A DNA stretch of 51,964 nucleotides from Acidobacteriota bacterium. GTDB taxonomy: Bacteria > Acidobacteriota > Terriglobia > Versatilivoradales > Versatilivoraceae. Below the pieces are notes generated by a model. The model made no database searches. It was not told where the DNA came from and worked only from the letters and a program-made list of their open reading frames with translations. This document shows positions 34,808 through 44,200 of the stretch, piece after piece. Every line of letters starts with the position of its first letter. Position 1 is the stretch's first letter. Both the position numbers and the translations under genes were made by a program. The stretch is taken from assembly GCA_028875575.1 (NCBI GenBank), contig JAPPDF010000039.1, positions 1-51,964 of the forward strand, in the 5' to 3' direction.

Positions 34808-34837
34808 ATTGTACCCGCCGGCCGGGTTTTTAAGCAA
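34808..34837 (-). promoter_or_regulatory. Sigma-70-like promoter of the ccm locus
   Basis: On the minus strand TTGCTT (34837-34832) and TACAAT (34813-34808) are separated by 18 bp. The -10 lies about 65 bp before the ccmE ATG, and the direction fits. The box overlaps the 10-bp palindrome ACAATATTGT (34803-34812), a possible repressor site. Confidence 0.5.
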
Positions 34838-34922
34838 GTTTAAGGCAGGGACCGTTTTCTCAGTGGTTCCGGCGGGAGCAGGCCATGGCAGGCAGAACCT
34901 ATAGGCATGCAAAAGCCGGGAG

Positions 34923-35324
34923 TCAACCAATATGGACGTGCTGTACCACGACTTTCAGGCCCGAGGTTCTGGAAAGTCTTCCGTCGGCGGTCAAGAGGGG
35001 AATATCCAGTGTGCGGGCGGCTGCGAGATAGAAGGCATCGTAGGCGCTGACGCTGCGGTGATACTGCCAAGCCAGACGAGCCAAGTACCGGTGCGAAATT
35101 CGGTCCACCGGCCAGTGGGCCAAGTCATCGATAGCCAGCGATGCCCGCGACTCCTCGAGGTGACCCTTCAGCACCGCGCGGCGCAACACCGACAAGACCT
35201 CTGCGTCCATCAACTCGGGCGCTGACAGGGATGCATTCTCGATCATGTCTGCTACGGCCCGTCCGAGGGAGGTCCTCAGGAGGTACTCGACCGCAACTGA
35301 GGCATCGACAACGTACCCGGTCAC
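34923..35324 (-). CDS. vapC: PIN-domain toxin, VapC/FitB family
   Basis: A 133-residue PIN-domain ribonuclease. YVVDASVAVEYLL has the first acidic residue (Asp7); ELMDAEVLSVL supplies the second, and YDAFYLAAARTLDIPLLTAD the remaining acids. The frame is open to 35429, but I chose the GTG at 35324, which overlaps the antitoxin TGA in a GTGA arrangement and gives the normal PIN length. Together with 35321-35554 it forms a toxin-antitoxin pair; the toxin should cleave RNA when freed. Confidence 0.85.
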   Translation of the reverse strand: MTGYVVDASVAVEYLLRTSLGRAVADMIENASLSAPELMDAEVLSVLRRAVLKGHLEESRASLAIDDLAHWPVDRISHRYLARLAWQYHRSVSAYDAFYLAAARTLDIPLLTADGRLSRTSGLKVVVQHVHIG

Positions 35325-35554
35325 CCGATCTCCAGGTCTCGGTGTGAACGTTCCTCCAGAAGCAACGCTGCCGCCGGTACTCCGAGGCGGGTCTTGGGGC
35401 GCTGAGCCAGGTGCTTGCGCCACTCCCACCTCGCCAACTCGCGTTCGAGCGCGGCCAGTACCGACGCGCTCAGGGTGCAGTGGTTCTCTCTCGCGTGGCG
35501 GCGCAGGCGCTCGTGAAGATCTTCCGGGATGTTCTTTACTTGAAGGTTGGCCAT
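35321..35554 (-). CDS. vapB: Ribbon-helix-helix antitoxin, FitA/VapB type
   Basis: A 77-residue protein. The N-terminal ribbon-helix-helix is LQVKNIPEDLHERLRRHARE followed by SASVLAALERELARWEW, close to FitA-type antitoxins. The C-terminal tail would wrap the PIN toxin. It is the first gene of the pair and should repress it by binding the palindrome at 35555-35573, immediately before its start. Confidence 0.85.
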   Translation of the reverse strand: MANLQVKNIPEDLHERLRRHARENHCTLSASVLAALERELARWEWRKHLAQRPKTRLGVPAAALLLEERSHRDLEIG

Positions 35555-35573
35555 GTCATGATCTTAGCATGAC
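35555..35573. promoter_or_regulatory. Palindromic operator of the toxin-antitoxin pair
   Basis: GTCATG (35555-35560) and CATGAC (35568-35573) are inverted with a 7-bp spacer, directly abutting the antitoxin ATG. A third GCATGA half-site-like sequence follows at 35578-35583. This is the usual kind of autoregulatory site for FitA/VapB proteins. Confidence 0.5.
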
Positions 35574-35619
35574 GCTGGCATGAACGCAAGACCGCCGACT
35601 TACTCCTTAATCATGGTTC

Positions 35620-35925
35620 TCAACAGCTCACCCAGACGTCATCTCCTTCGATCTTGACCGGGTAGCATCCCACCTGGGCCCGCGGGTTGGTCAGGCAGGC
35701 GCCGGTGGCCACGTCGAATCGCCAGGAATGCCAGGGGCAGCTCACGACGTTGCCGTCCAGCGAGCCCTCGCCCAGCGGTCCGCCCCGGTGGACACAGGTG
35801 TCGTCGATCGCATGCAGATCGCCATCCACGTTGAACACCGCGATTCTCTTTCCGTCGACCTCAACCGTTCGGCCCTGCCCTGCCGCAATCTCATCGGCTC
35901 CGGCCACCCGAATGTAGTCGGCCAT
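35620..35925 (-). CDS. Rieske [2Fe-2S] ferredoxin-like protein
   Basis: A 101-residue protein with the Rieske cluster motif CVHRGG (C44, H46) and CPWHSW (C63, H66). Residues 1-40 and 70-101 form the flanking beta-sheet, as in the small ferredoxins of dioxygenase or nitrite-reductase NirD type. GGAGG lies 5 nt before the ATG at 35925, so I chose this over the longer frame to 35982. No oxygenase partner is next to it; an MFS transporter gene lies upstream on the same strand. Confidence 0.92.
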   Translation of the reverse strand: MADYIRVAGADEIAAGQGRTVEVDGKRIAVFNVDGDLHAIDDTCVHRGGPLGEGSLDGNVVSCPWHSWRFDVATGACLTNPRAQVGCYPVKIEGDDVWVSC

Positions 35926-36032
35926 GGTTTCCTCCTTGTGGATCAGGATTTTGCCGGTCGGCGGTCGCTGATGAACCGGCAAACACAGTTTTGCTGTCAG
36001 CGGTCAAAGGGAGGCAAAGGATCACGCCAGTT

Positions 36033-37562
36033 TCAGCTTCGGCTGGGCTGGTCCAGAAGTCTGGCCCGGTAGCCTCCGATCCGCTTGAAGTAGGCCATCA
36101 GAACGAGATACCCCCCGAGCATGATGAGGGGCAGGACGGCCACTGTCATGAGGGCATCCTTCTTGGCGCCGGATTGGACCTCTGCGATCAGGCGGAGGTC
36201 GTCCGCGCCTACGGCTTGAAGCTTTTCCTGGTCCAGGGGCCGGTATCTGCCGAACACGCTCACCTTCTCCCGGCTCACCACCTGGGCGTGCAGAGCAGGA
36301 TTCTGCGCGTGCAGCTCGCGTTCGATCACCCGGTCCTGAACGTGGCCGAGAAAGGCGGCGCCGACCACTCCAACGCTGAGCGTTCCCACGGCTGCGATGG
36401 CGTTCAGGGTCAGGGCGCCTCCTCGGGGAAACTGCTCGGAAACGACGCCCAGCATGGTGGGCCAGAAGAAGGTCTTGCCGAAACCGTAAAGGGTCGCCGC
36501 CAGCAGAATGGCGATTCCGGTCGATTTTGACAAGGCTACCAGGCCGACCGCCGCCACCAGGCTGCTGACGGCCAACAGTCCCAGAGGAGAAAGCCTGTGC
36601 ACGAACGGACCCGCGAAAAAGCGGAGGATCATCATGATGAGGGAGGTGTAGACCAGCACCCACCCCGGATGGATTCCGAGTTGGCTCATTTCGGGAGCCA
36701 TGAGGGAAGTGATCCAGCTATCGGTGCCCAACTCGGTGGTGGCCAGCGGAATCATCAGCAGGAGAAGGAAGAAGAACATCATCCTGCCCCAGGAACGCAC
36801 GTAGAGGGTGTAGCCACCTACCAGAACGCCACCCAACACCAGTTGAACCGTCAGTGGCCAGGAAAAAACGCGGCCAACCTCGCTCACGATCAGAGCCACC
36901 ACAATCAGGATGCCCAGGATGCCTGCTTCCTGGAGCATGGCCTTGTAGGAGACGCCGGCCTGCACCCTTTCCTGCACGGGGAATCTGCAGCCGGGCAACA
37001 TCAGTCCATAGACTGCCGTCGGCAGCAGGATCAAGGCCACTTTCCAATGCCAGTCCACGCCGCCCATCATGAGGGCCAGTATGCCGCCCAGAACCAGTCC
37101 TCCCGGCCAGCCTGCATGCAGGATATTGAGCCACTTGGTCTTGTCGCGGGGATACATGGTGGCCACCACGGGATTGACCACCGCCTCAACCGTCCCATTG
37201 CCCAGCGCCACGATGAAGGTCCCGATATAGAGACCCCAGTAACCCTGGGCCAGGATGGTGATCACGGCCGAGGCCAGATGGCAGACAAGGGCGAAGGCCA
37301 TGGCCTTGCCGTAACCGATGCGGTCCACCACCAGACTGAACAGGACGATGCTCAAGGCAAAAGGCCAAAGCCCCACACCGAAGATCTCGCCTTTCTGGGT
37401 CTCGCTCAGGTTGAACTGGACTCCCCATTCGTTGATGACCTGGGTACGCACGATGAAGCCGAAGGCGGTGGCCACCAGGGCAATAAAGCTGGCCCAGAAG
37501 AGCCTCTTGGCATTGGAGTCGAGCCGTTGCTGCTCGTCCCCTGGTGAGGTGGGATTGTCCAT
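36033..37562 (-). CDS. MFS transporter
   Basis: A 509-residue major facilitator with about 12 helices. The loop after helix 2 reads VVDRIGYGKAMAFAL (a variant of the GxxxDRxG motif). The second half has GPFVHRLSPLGLLAVSSLVA. An extra hydrophilic stretch of about 70 residues lies between the last two helices (VIERELHAQ to SGAKKDALMT), which is unusual. The substrate cannot be assigned. It lies upstream of the Rieske gene, separated by 107 bp. Confidence 0.85.
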   Translation of the reverse strand: MDNPTSPGDEQQRLDSNAKRLFWASFIALVATAFGFIVRTQVINEWGVQFNLSETQKGEIFGVGLWPFALSIVLFSLVVDRIGYGKAMAFALVCHLASAVITILAQGYWGLYIGTFIVALGNGTVEAVVNPVVATMYPRDKTKWLNILHAGWPGGLVLGGILALMMGGVDWHWKVALILLPTAVYGLMLPGCRFPVQERVQAGVSYKAMLQEAGILGILIVVALIVSEVGRVFSWPLTVQLVLGGVLVGGYTLYVRSWGRMMFFFLLLLMIPLATTELGTDSWITSLMAPEMSQLGIHPGWVLVYTSLIMMILRFFAGPFVHRLSPLGLLAVSSLVAAVGLVALSKSTGIAILLAATLYGFGKTFFWPTMLGVVSEQFPRGGALTLNAIAAVGTLSVGVVGAAFLGHVQDRVIERELHAQNPALHAQVVSREKVSVFGRYRPLDQEKLQAVGADDLRLIAEVQSGAKKDALMTVAVLPLIMLGGYLVLMAYFKRIGGYRARLLDQPSRS

Positions 37563-37706
37563 GGATCGGGGCGGGCCTGCCGTGATGTCGGTGCTGTCGA
37601 AACAGGCGCAGCTTAGCTCAGGCCCGGGTCGCTGTCAATCCGATTGCCCGCGGTCGATTACCCCCGGTCAACTATGGTTTGATTTCTCGGCTTTATCTGG
37701 GAAAGA

Positions 37707-40286
37707 ATGCTGCCAGCCATGAAACGCGCAGAACTGAACCGGCAGATCGATCGGCTCAAAGAGGATTTTTGCGGCCACCTGCAAGTGGAGACCACGCTTG
37801 GGTCCATGACCGGGCTCATCAGGGGCGTGGTGGAGGATGCCTACCGTGAAGCTCGAACCGCCCTGCCGCCCGGCCGCAACGGGATCGCATTGCTCTCTGC
37901 CGGGGGATTCAGCCGAAACCAGCTTCATCCCTATTCGGACATCGACATCCTGGTGCTATTTGCCGGCCGCCTCCGGGAAGAGGACGAAACCTTCCTCAAG
38001 AGGCTGTTTCATCCGCTTTGGGATCTGGGGTTACACATTGGCCACCAGATCCTGGAGCTGAACCGCTATCGCTTCGATCCGGAGAACCTGGAGCTGGCTA
38101 CCGCCCTGCTGGAAACGCGCCTGGTGGCCGGCGACTCCCGCCTCTATCAACAGTTCCTGCAACGGGACGTGAGACGGCTCCTCAAGCGCCAGCGAAAGCA
38201 GTTCCTGCGTATTCTGGTGGACAGCTACGAAGAGCGGCAGAAACGTTTCAGCTCGACCATCTACCAGTTGGAGCCCGACGTCAAGGAAGCCCCGGGCGGC
38301 CTGAGAGATCTTCAGGTGGCCGGCTGGCTGAGTCGACTCCTCTACGGAGTCGAGTCGGGGCAGGGCCTGATCGAGCTGGGCCTCCTGAACCAGGGCCAGT
38401 GGGACGAGCTCAGAGCGGCGCAACGGTTCCTGATGCAGTTGAGGACCTACCTTCACGTTCTGGCCGGACGCAACCGGAACGTCCTGTCTCACGAGTCGCA
38501 GGAAGAAATGGTCAAGGTGCTGGGCTACTCTGCCGACACCCCCTGGATGGCGGTGGAGAACCTCATGAAGGACTACTTCCTGAAGGCCAAGGTCATTCAC
38601 GCCTTTTGCGAATCCATGGTTCGGAGAGCCTTCCCCCCGGTGAGGCGCCACAGGCGTTCCCTGAAAAAGACCTGGACCACCACCGTTGTCAGGAAAGGCG
38701 CTCTGGCGTTTCCCCGGGAAGCTGTGATTCCGGAGAACCCTCTCAACGTTCTGAAACTGTTCTCCCGTTCGGTGAGGTACCAGGTTCCGGTCAGCGAAGA
38801 GGCGCTGGACCAGATCCGGAGAAATCTGCCGCTGATCGGTGAAAGGCTTCGGGCCTCGGCGGAAGTCAGGGATCACTTCCTGAGGTTGCTGCGCCAGCGC
38901 CACGGGGTTTACGACGCTCTGTTCCTGATGCACGAGATCGGACTGTTGGGGCAGATCTTTCCGGAGTTCGATCGGATACGCTGCCACGTCACCCAGGACT
39001 TCTTTCACAAGTACACCGTGGATGAGCATTCCCTTCTGACCGTCAGGAACCTGGAAGAACTTTATCGCGGGCGAACGGAGAGAAGCCTTCGCTTCGGCGA
39101 GATTCTCAAAGGCCTCCGACGTCCCGATCTGCTGCTCTTCTCCCTGCTGTTTCACGACGTCGGAAAAGCCGAGCCGGGCAACCATTGCGAGAAGAGCCTG
39201 GCGGCCGTCGACCGGATTGCCGAGCGGATTCAACTGCCCCTGGCAGATCTCGAAACGGTCCGATTCCTGGTCAGCGGCCACCTGGAGATGTCCAACACCT
39301 TTCAGCGGAGAGATGTGACCGATGAGTCCGTAATCAAGCGATTTGCCGAGTTTGTGGGCAGCCAGGACAATCTCCGCCTGCTCTGCCTGGTGACCTACGC
39401 CGACATCACCGCCGTCAGTCCCGAGGCTCTGACCCCATGGAAGGAAGACGTGCTATGGCAGCTCTACGTGGAAACCAATGCTCAGTTGACCCGGGACTTC
39501 GCCGATGAGCGCTGGCACCTGAACGAGGATTCCGGCTTGATGGACAAAGTTTCCGACCTGGTGGGGGAAGGCCCCGACAACTCCCGGCTGCAGGACTTTC
39601 TGGATGGGTTTCCGCGGCGTTATCTGCGCTTCACTCCCACGGAACACATCGCCGAGCACTATCGATTGTCCGAGGGAATCCGTTCCCCTACCGACATCGT
39701 CAGCCGGCTGACCCGGCATCGGTCGACCTACCGGCTAACCTTCATGGCCTTGGACCGCCCCAACCTGTTCGCCAAAGTAACCGGGGTCCTGGCCTGCTAT
39801 GGCATGAATATCGTTCGGGGGCAGGCCTTCGCCAACAGCCACGGCCTGATCCTGGATTTGATCGAGTTCGAGGACCGGCTGCACACGTTCAAAATGAACC
39901 GTAGCGAGATGGATGCCTTTCAGAACACCCTGCGTGAGGTAGTGCTGGGGCGCCAGGATCTGGCGGTGTTGCTCAAGAAAAGGGAAAGTAGTATTCTTTT
40001 TCGGTCCAAGAGTTGGAGTCCGATTCATACCTTTGTGGGTTTCGATGACCATGCCTCGGACAAGTACACATTGATGGAAATCGTGACCCGCGATCGGTTT
40101 GGGCTCCTGTATACTATTGCCACCAACTTGGCGAGGAACGACTGCAACATCGACGTCGCCCTCATATCCACCGAAGGACACAAAGCCATTGACGTCTTTT
40201 ACTTGACGCAGGCGGGAGGGAAGTTGACCTCTCTGCCTCAGCAGGCGCTGGAACATTCGTTGCATCGGGCTCTGGATGGGGCCTGA
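37707..40286 (+). CDS. glnD: [Protein-PII] uridylyltransferase / uridylyl-removing enzyme
   Basis: An 859-residue bifunctional nitrogen sensor. The nucleotidyltransferase core has GGFSRNQLHPYSDIDILVLF (G-x-x-x-R then SDxD). An HD phosphohydrolase domain follows with LFHDVGKAEPGNHCEKS. Two C-terminal ACT domains (TFMALDRPNLFAKVTGVLAC and MEIVTRDRFGLLYTIATNLA) bind glutamine. Low glutamine drives uridylylation of PII, high glutamine its removal. The start at 37707 has GGGAAAG just upstream; 37719 is an alternative. The PII gene follows in the same direction. Confidence 0.95.
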   Translation: MLPAMKRAELNRQIDRLKEDFCGHLQVETTLGSMTGLIRGVVEDAYREARTALPPGRNGIALLSAGGFSRNQLHPYSDIDILVLFAGRLREEDETFLKRLFHPLWDLGLHIGHQILELNRYRFDPENLELATALLETRLVAGDSRLYQQFLQRDVRRLLKRQRKQFLRILVDSYEERQKRFSSTIYQLEPDVKEAPGGLRDLQVAGWLSRLLYGVESGQGLIELGLLNQGQWDELRAAQRFLMQLRTYLHVLAGRNRNVLSHESQEEMVKVLGYSADTPWMAVENLMKDYFLKAKVIHAFCESMVRRAFPPVRRHRRSLKKTWTTTVVRKGALAFPREAVIPENPLNVLKLFSRSVRYQVPVSEEALDQIRRNLPLIGERLRASAEVRDHFLRLLRQRHGVYDALFLMHEIGLLGQIFPEFDRIRCHVTQDFFHKYTVDEHSLLTVRNLEELYRGRTERSLRFGEILKGLRRPDLLLFSLLFHDVGKAEPGNHCEKSLAAVDRIAERIQLPLADLETVRFLVSGHLEMSNTFQRRDVTDESVIKRFAEFVGSQDNLRLLCLVTYADITAVSPEALTPWKEDVLWQLYVETNAQLTRDFADERWHLNEDSGLMDKVSDLVGEGPDNSRLQDFLDGFPRRYLRFTPTEHIAEHYRLSEGIRSPTDIVSRLTRHRSTYRLTFMALDRPNLFAKVTGVLACYGMNIVRGQAFANSHGLILDLIEFEDRLHTFKMNRSEMDAFQNTLREVVLGRQDLAVLLKKRESSILFRSKSWSPIHTFVGFDDHASDKYTLMEIVTRDRFGLLYTIATNLARNDCNIDVALISTEGHKAIDVFYLTQAGGKLTSLPQQALEHSLHRALDGA

Positions 40287-40436
40287 TCCGGATTCGGCTC
40301 GACTCGGAGGGTTAGAGCCATGAGCCCGTCAACGAAATGCCGGCATCCAAGTCGTGGTTCCCTCAAGCTGGATCTGGTGTAGTTGTTTGATTCGAAATTC
40401 GCTTTGCTGGTTACCGCTACGAGGAAGGGGAAATCC

Positions 40437-40769
40437 ATGAAGCTCGTGAAATGCATCATTCGGCCGAACAAAGTAGAGGAAGTCCGGGAAGCTCTGTCCC
40501 AGGTCAATGTTTCCGGAATGACCGTATCGGAAGTACGCGGTCATGGTCGCCAGAAAGGCCATAAGGCCATTTATCGGGGCCGGGAATACAGCGTGACCCT
40601 TTTGCCCAAGATGATGATCGATTTGGTGCTGCCGGATGATCAGGTCGACGAGGTATTGAAAGTCGTCATTGAGGCCGCCAGAACCGGAGAGATCGGAGAC
40701 GGCCGGATTTTCGTCCTTCCGGTAGATGAGGGATACAACATACGGACCGGAGAAAAGGACGTCAATTGA
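40437..40769 (+). CDS. glnB: Nitrogen regulatory protein PII
   Basis: A 110-residue PII protein. The T-loop carries Tyr51 in YRGREY, the residue uridylylated by GlnD. GRQKGH precedes it, and the C-terminal nucleotide-binding segment is TGEIGDGRIFVLPVDEGYNI-like (GEIGDGRIFVLPV). A good Shine-Dalgarno (AGGAAGGGG) lies about 7 nt before the ATG at 40437; a longer frame to 40383 is not needed. No amtB follows, so GlnB rather than GlnK is a guess. It is followed by non-coding DNA and a MITE. Confidence 0.95.
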   Translation: MKLVKCIIRPNKVEEVREALSQVNVSGMTVSEVRGHGRQKGHKAIYRGREYSVTLLPKMMIDLVLPDDQVDEVLKVVIEAARTGEIGDGRIFVLPVDEGYNIRTGEKDVN

Positions 40770-40972
40770 CCCCATCATCCCGGTTCGACGGGAGTTCGGG
40801 GAAACGCTGACCCAAGGGTCCGCCCCTTCCCGGCCAGCGACGGGGTGCACGCCCGGACTTCCGCTCGGCAATGCTGCTTTCCCCGCTTCCCCCAACGCCA
40901 GGCCGGGGGATGAGTAGCGCCCTTCCGCAACGCACTGCCCTTCCAACAACCGCCAGCCACCTACCGCGCGGG
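40770..40972. other. Non-coding DNA between glnB and MITE
   Basis: No credible ORF, RNA or terminator is evident. The minus-strand ORF running through here and the MITE is low-complexity and has no family features. Confidence 0.4.
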
Positions 40973-41247
40973 CTAGTGTCCTGTTTCAGAAATAAAGTTA
41001 CCATCTCCGATGGAGGTTCCACGGAGATACGGTCGGATTGAGAAATTCCATGCGTTTCAGAGAAACAGGCACCATTTTGCTTCCCCTCCCGGGAACCTCC
41101 AACGGCCCTACGGGTTCGGGCGGAACGGCGCCGTCTTCGTCGTCGCTCCTCCTCACAATGAAGGGGCATTGCATCGTCGTCGCTCCTAGAATCCGGCGCC
41201 GTTGCGCCCCGAAATATGGCAACTCTATTTCTGAAACAGAACACTAG
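40973..41247. mobile_element. MITE-like element with 27-bp inverted ends at the glnE 3' end
   Basis: Left end 40973-40999 (CTAGTGTCCTGTTTCAGAAA then TAAAGTT) and right end 41221-41247 are inverted repeats matching at 25 of 27 positions. Both terminate in CTAG, so the duplicated target could be CTAG or its central TA. The 221-bp interior encodes nothing credible, so it would need a transposase supplied in trans. The right CTAG contains the glnE stop codon (41244-41246). A solo degenerate end is at 11848-11869. Confidence 0.75.
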
Positions 41248-44200
41248 TCCCCACCCAGCTTGGCCACGATTTCCCGGTAGTGGCGCCGGACGCGGCGGGT
41301 GGTTGCCAGGTAGTGGTCGGTGAAGGCTTCCGGGGATTGGCAGTAAGGAGTCTTGGGTTCCCCCAAAAGGAGAATCAGCTTGCGCAAGTGCTTTGGGTCT
41401 CGAGAGATCGTGGAGACGCCATCGGTGGCTGCAATTCGCAGTCTGTTCTCGAGCCGGCGCAGGAACCGGTAACCCTCCGACAGGTCGTGAAGCGCATCCT
41501 CGCCCAGTAGTCCCCGTCTTTCCATGCGAGCCATGGCCGTGAGCGTACGGGGGTTGCGGAGCTCGGGATACTCTCCTCCATACTTGAGCTGCAACAACTG
41601 GGTGGCGAATTCCACATCCTGCAAACCTCCGGCCCCGGCTTTCAAATGGAATCGGCCTTGCTGGGCCTCTCTGCCCAGCTCGACTTCCATGCGACCTCGT
41701 AGGTGAGCGATCTGAGAGACCTCCTCCGGTCTCAACTCCGGCTGATAGACGAACCCGTCAATCATGGCGCCGATCTGTCGTCGAATGCGGCGCCCACCCA
41801 AGATGAAGCGGTGGCGGGACAGCGCCAGGCGCTCCCAGGCTTCCGCCCGTGTGGCCAGGTATTCACGGTAGCGGGTTGCAGGAGTGACCAGATCCCCCTT
41901 GCTCCCCATGGGCCGCAGCCGCGTGTCTATGTGGTATATGGTTCCCTCGCCCTGCGACACCGAAAGGATCTCGTCGAGGCGCTCGACCAGGCGGACGCAG
42001 CGGCGCTGGCTCTCCCAACTGGCCGCGGCATCCGCGTCCGCATAGAAGTAGACCAGGTCCAGGTCGGAGTGGTAGCTGAGGTCGGCGCCGCCCATCTTTC
42101 CCATGGCCAGTACGGCCACCTGCTCGCGCGCCCAGCCGGTGAAGCCCGGGCCGAAACGGTCTTCCAGGCTTTCACAGGCCAGATCGAAGGCGGCCAGAAG
42201 GCAGCACTCGGCCAGGCCCGCCATCTGCTTCCCGACCTGGTCCCGGCTCAACTCGCCCAAGGCGTCCTTCATCCCGATTCGGAACATCTCGGTTTGCTGA
42301 TAGCGTCTCAGACACCTGCGCTTTTCCCAGTCATTGCCGGCTTCCCGGAGCAGCGAGGCCAACTCGGTCGAGAAGCGTGCGAGTGTCTTCTGCCGTTTCA
42401 ACCCCTCGGGGCGGACCAGGGTGTCGAAGAATTCGGGCCGTCTGCAGAGGAAGTCCGAAAGAAATCGGCTGGAGGCAAGCAGTCTCAGGAGCCGGGCCAG
42501 AACACCCGGAGACTCGTTCAGCAAGCCGTAGAGCGAATCCCGATCGCCCAGGGCGTCGGCGAAACTTTCGAATGCGGACAGGCCGGCGTCGGGGTCGGGG
42601 CTGGACTGCAGTTCGCTCAGCAGTCTCGGCATCAGGTTGGCCAGCAGGTTGCGCATCCGGGAGGGGGCATGAGCGAAGGAGGGGGCATCCCGCAACAGGG
42701 TGATCTGGTGGTAGGCGGTTCTCAGGTCTGAAAATCCCCGGGCGGCAAGCATCCGGTGGGCTTCCTGCTCCGCAAGTCCCGGATGGAGCACCAGCGCCGC
42801 CTCACGGATCTCGACGCCGGCAGCACCCCCTCGTCGCCAGGCCACCAGGTCTTCAAACATGCCGTGCACCAGCGCCGTGTGCCGGGCGTAGGTTTGCCGG
42901 AACCTGTCCACGGTTTCCGCGTCAGTGGAGCCGGCAATCCCCATGCGCCGGGCGCACTTGTAGAGGTCCTCTTCCTTCTCAGGCAATTCGTGCGTCTGGA
43001 AATGAAAGACCATCTGAAGCTTGTGCTCCAGGTCGCGCAGAAACTCGTAGGCTTCTCGCAAACCGCGATGTTCCCGGGTATTGAGGAACCGGGCCCGGTG
43101 CAGCGCCTCCAGGGCCTGCACCGTCTGCGCCTGCTGCAGGTGCGGATGGCGACCCCCGTAGATGAGCTGGAGCGCCTGGACGAAGAATTCGACTTCGCGA
43201 ATGCCTCCCTCCCCCAGCTTGACGTGCCGCTCCTGCTTTCCCGTTGAACCCAACTTGGCGTTGATGCGGTTCTTGATCTCCTGAAGCTCCTCCAGAGAGG
43301 CAAAATCCAGGAATTTGCGGTAGGTAAAAGGTCGAAAGGTTTCGCAGAAGATCCGTCCCAGTTCCCTGCATCCGCCCACCGGGCGCGCCTTGATCAATGC
43401 CAGTCGTTCGAAGGTTTCCCCCCAACTGCCATAGTAGTTCCGATAGTCGTTCAGCGACGTGGCAACGTTTCCGGTGCTGCCTTCGGGCCGCAGCCGCAAG
43501 TCCACCCGATAGAAGGCTCCTTCAACGGTCGACTCCGACAGGGCTTGGGTGATCATGCGAGCCAGCTTGGTAAAGAATTCGCGGTTTGAGATGGTTTTGG
43601 CAGGACTGTTCGAGAGCGGAGCTTTCGAGCAGGCCTCCCCACCCCCGGTTTGGCCCTCCTCCCCGTCGTAGCAGTAGATCAAATCGATATCGGAGCTGTA
43701 GTTGAGCTCCTCCCCTCCCAGCTTGCCCATTCCCAGCACCGTAAAGCGGGCCTCCCTCATTCCGCCCCGGCCGTCGGGCGTTTGGGGAATTCCGTGCCGG
43801 CTCACCAGGCGGGCCCGGCAAATCTCGTATACGCAGTCAATGACGGACTCGGCCAGCCGAGACAGCTCCGTGGTAGTTCCGCCCACGTCGATGACCCTCA
43901 AAATATCGCGGGCGCTGATGCGCAACATCTCCCGGCGCTTGAAGCGGGCCAGAGCCCTCAATGGATCCTCGTCAGCCCAGCCCGGGGAGATGGCCTGGCG
44001 GGCTTCATTGCGATAGGAGGCCAGGGATTTGGGCCAGGGCGCGCCCAGCTCGTTCAGCAGCCAGTAGAAGGTCTCCGGGTCGCGAATGAGAATTTCGGAG
44101 GCGTAGCTGGAACAGCCGCAGATCAGGAGCACCGCCTCCAGGGCCTCGGCGGTGTCGCCCAGGAAGCCCAGGAAGTTCACCGGGTGGCTGACCACCCCCA

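Noticed and set aside
41067-41082. Sigma-54-like GGCAC...TTGC sequence
   Set aside because: The spacing between GG and GC is one base short, and it lies inside the MITE with no gene to drive.
40762-41244. 160-residue minus-strand ORF
   Set aside because: It crosses the end of glnB, non-coding DNA and the whole MITE, and is low-complexity (Arg-rich) with no family features.
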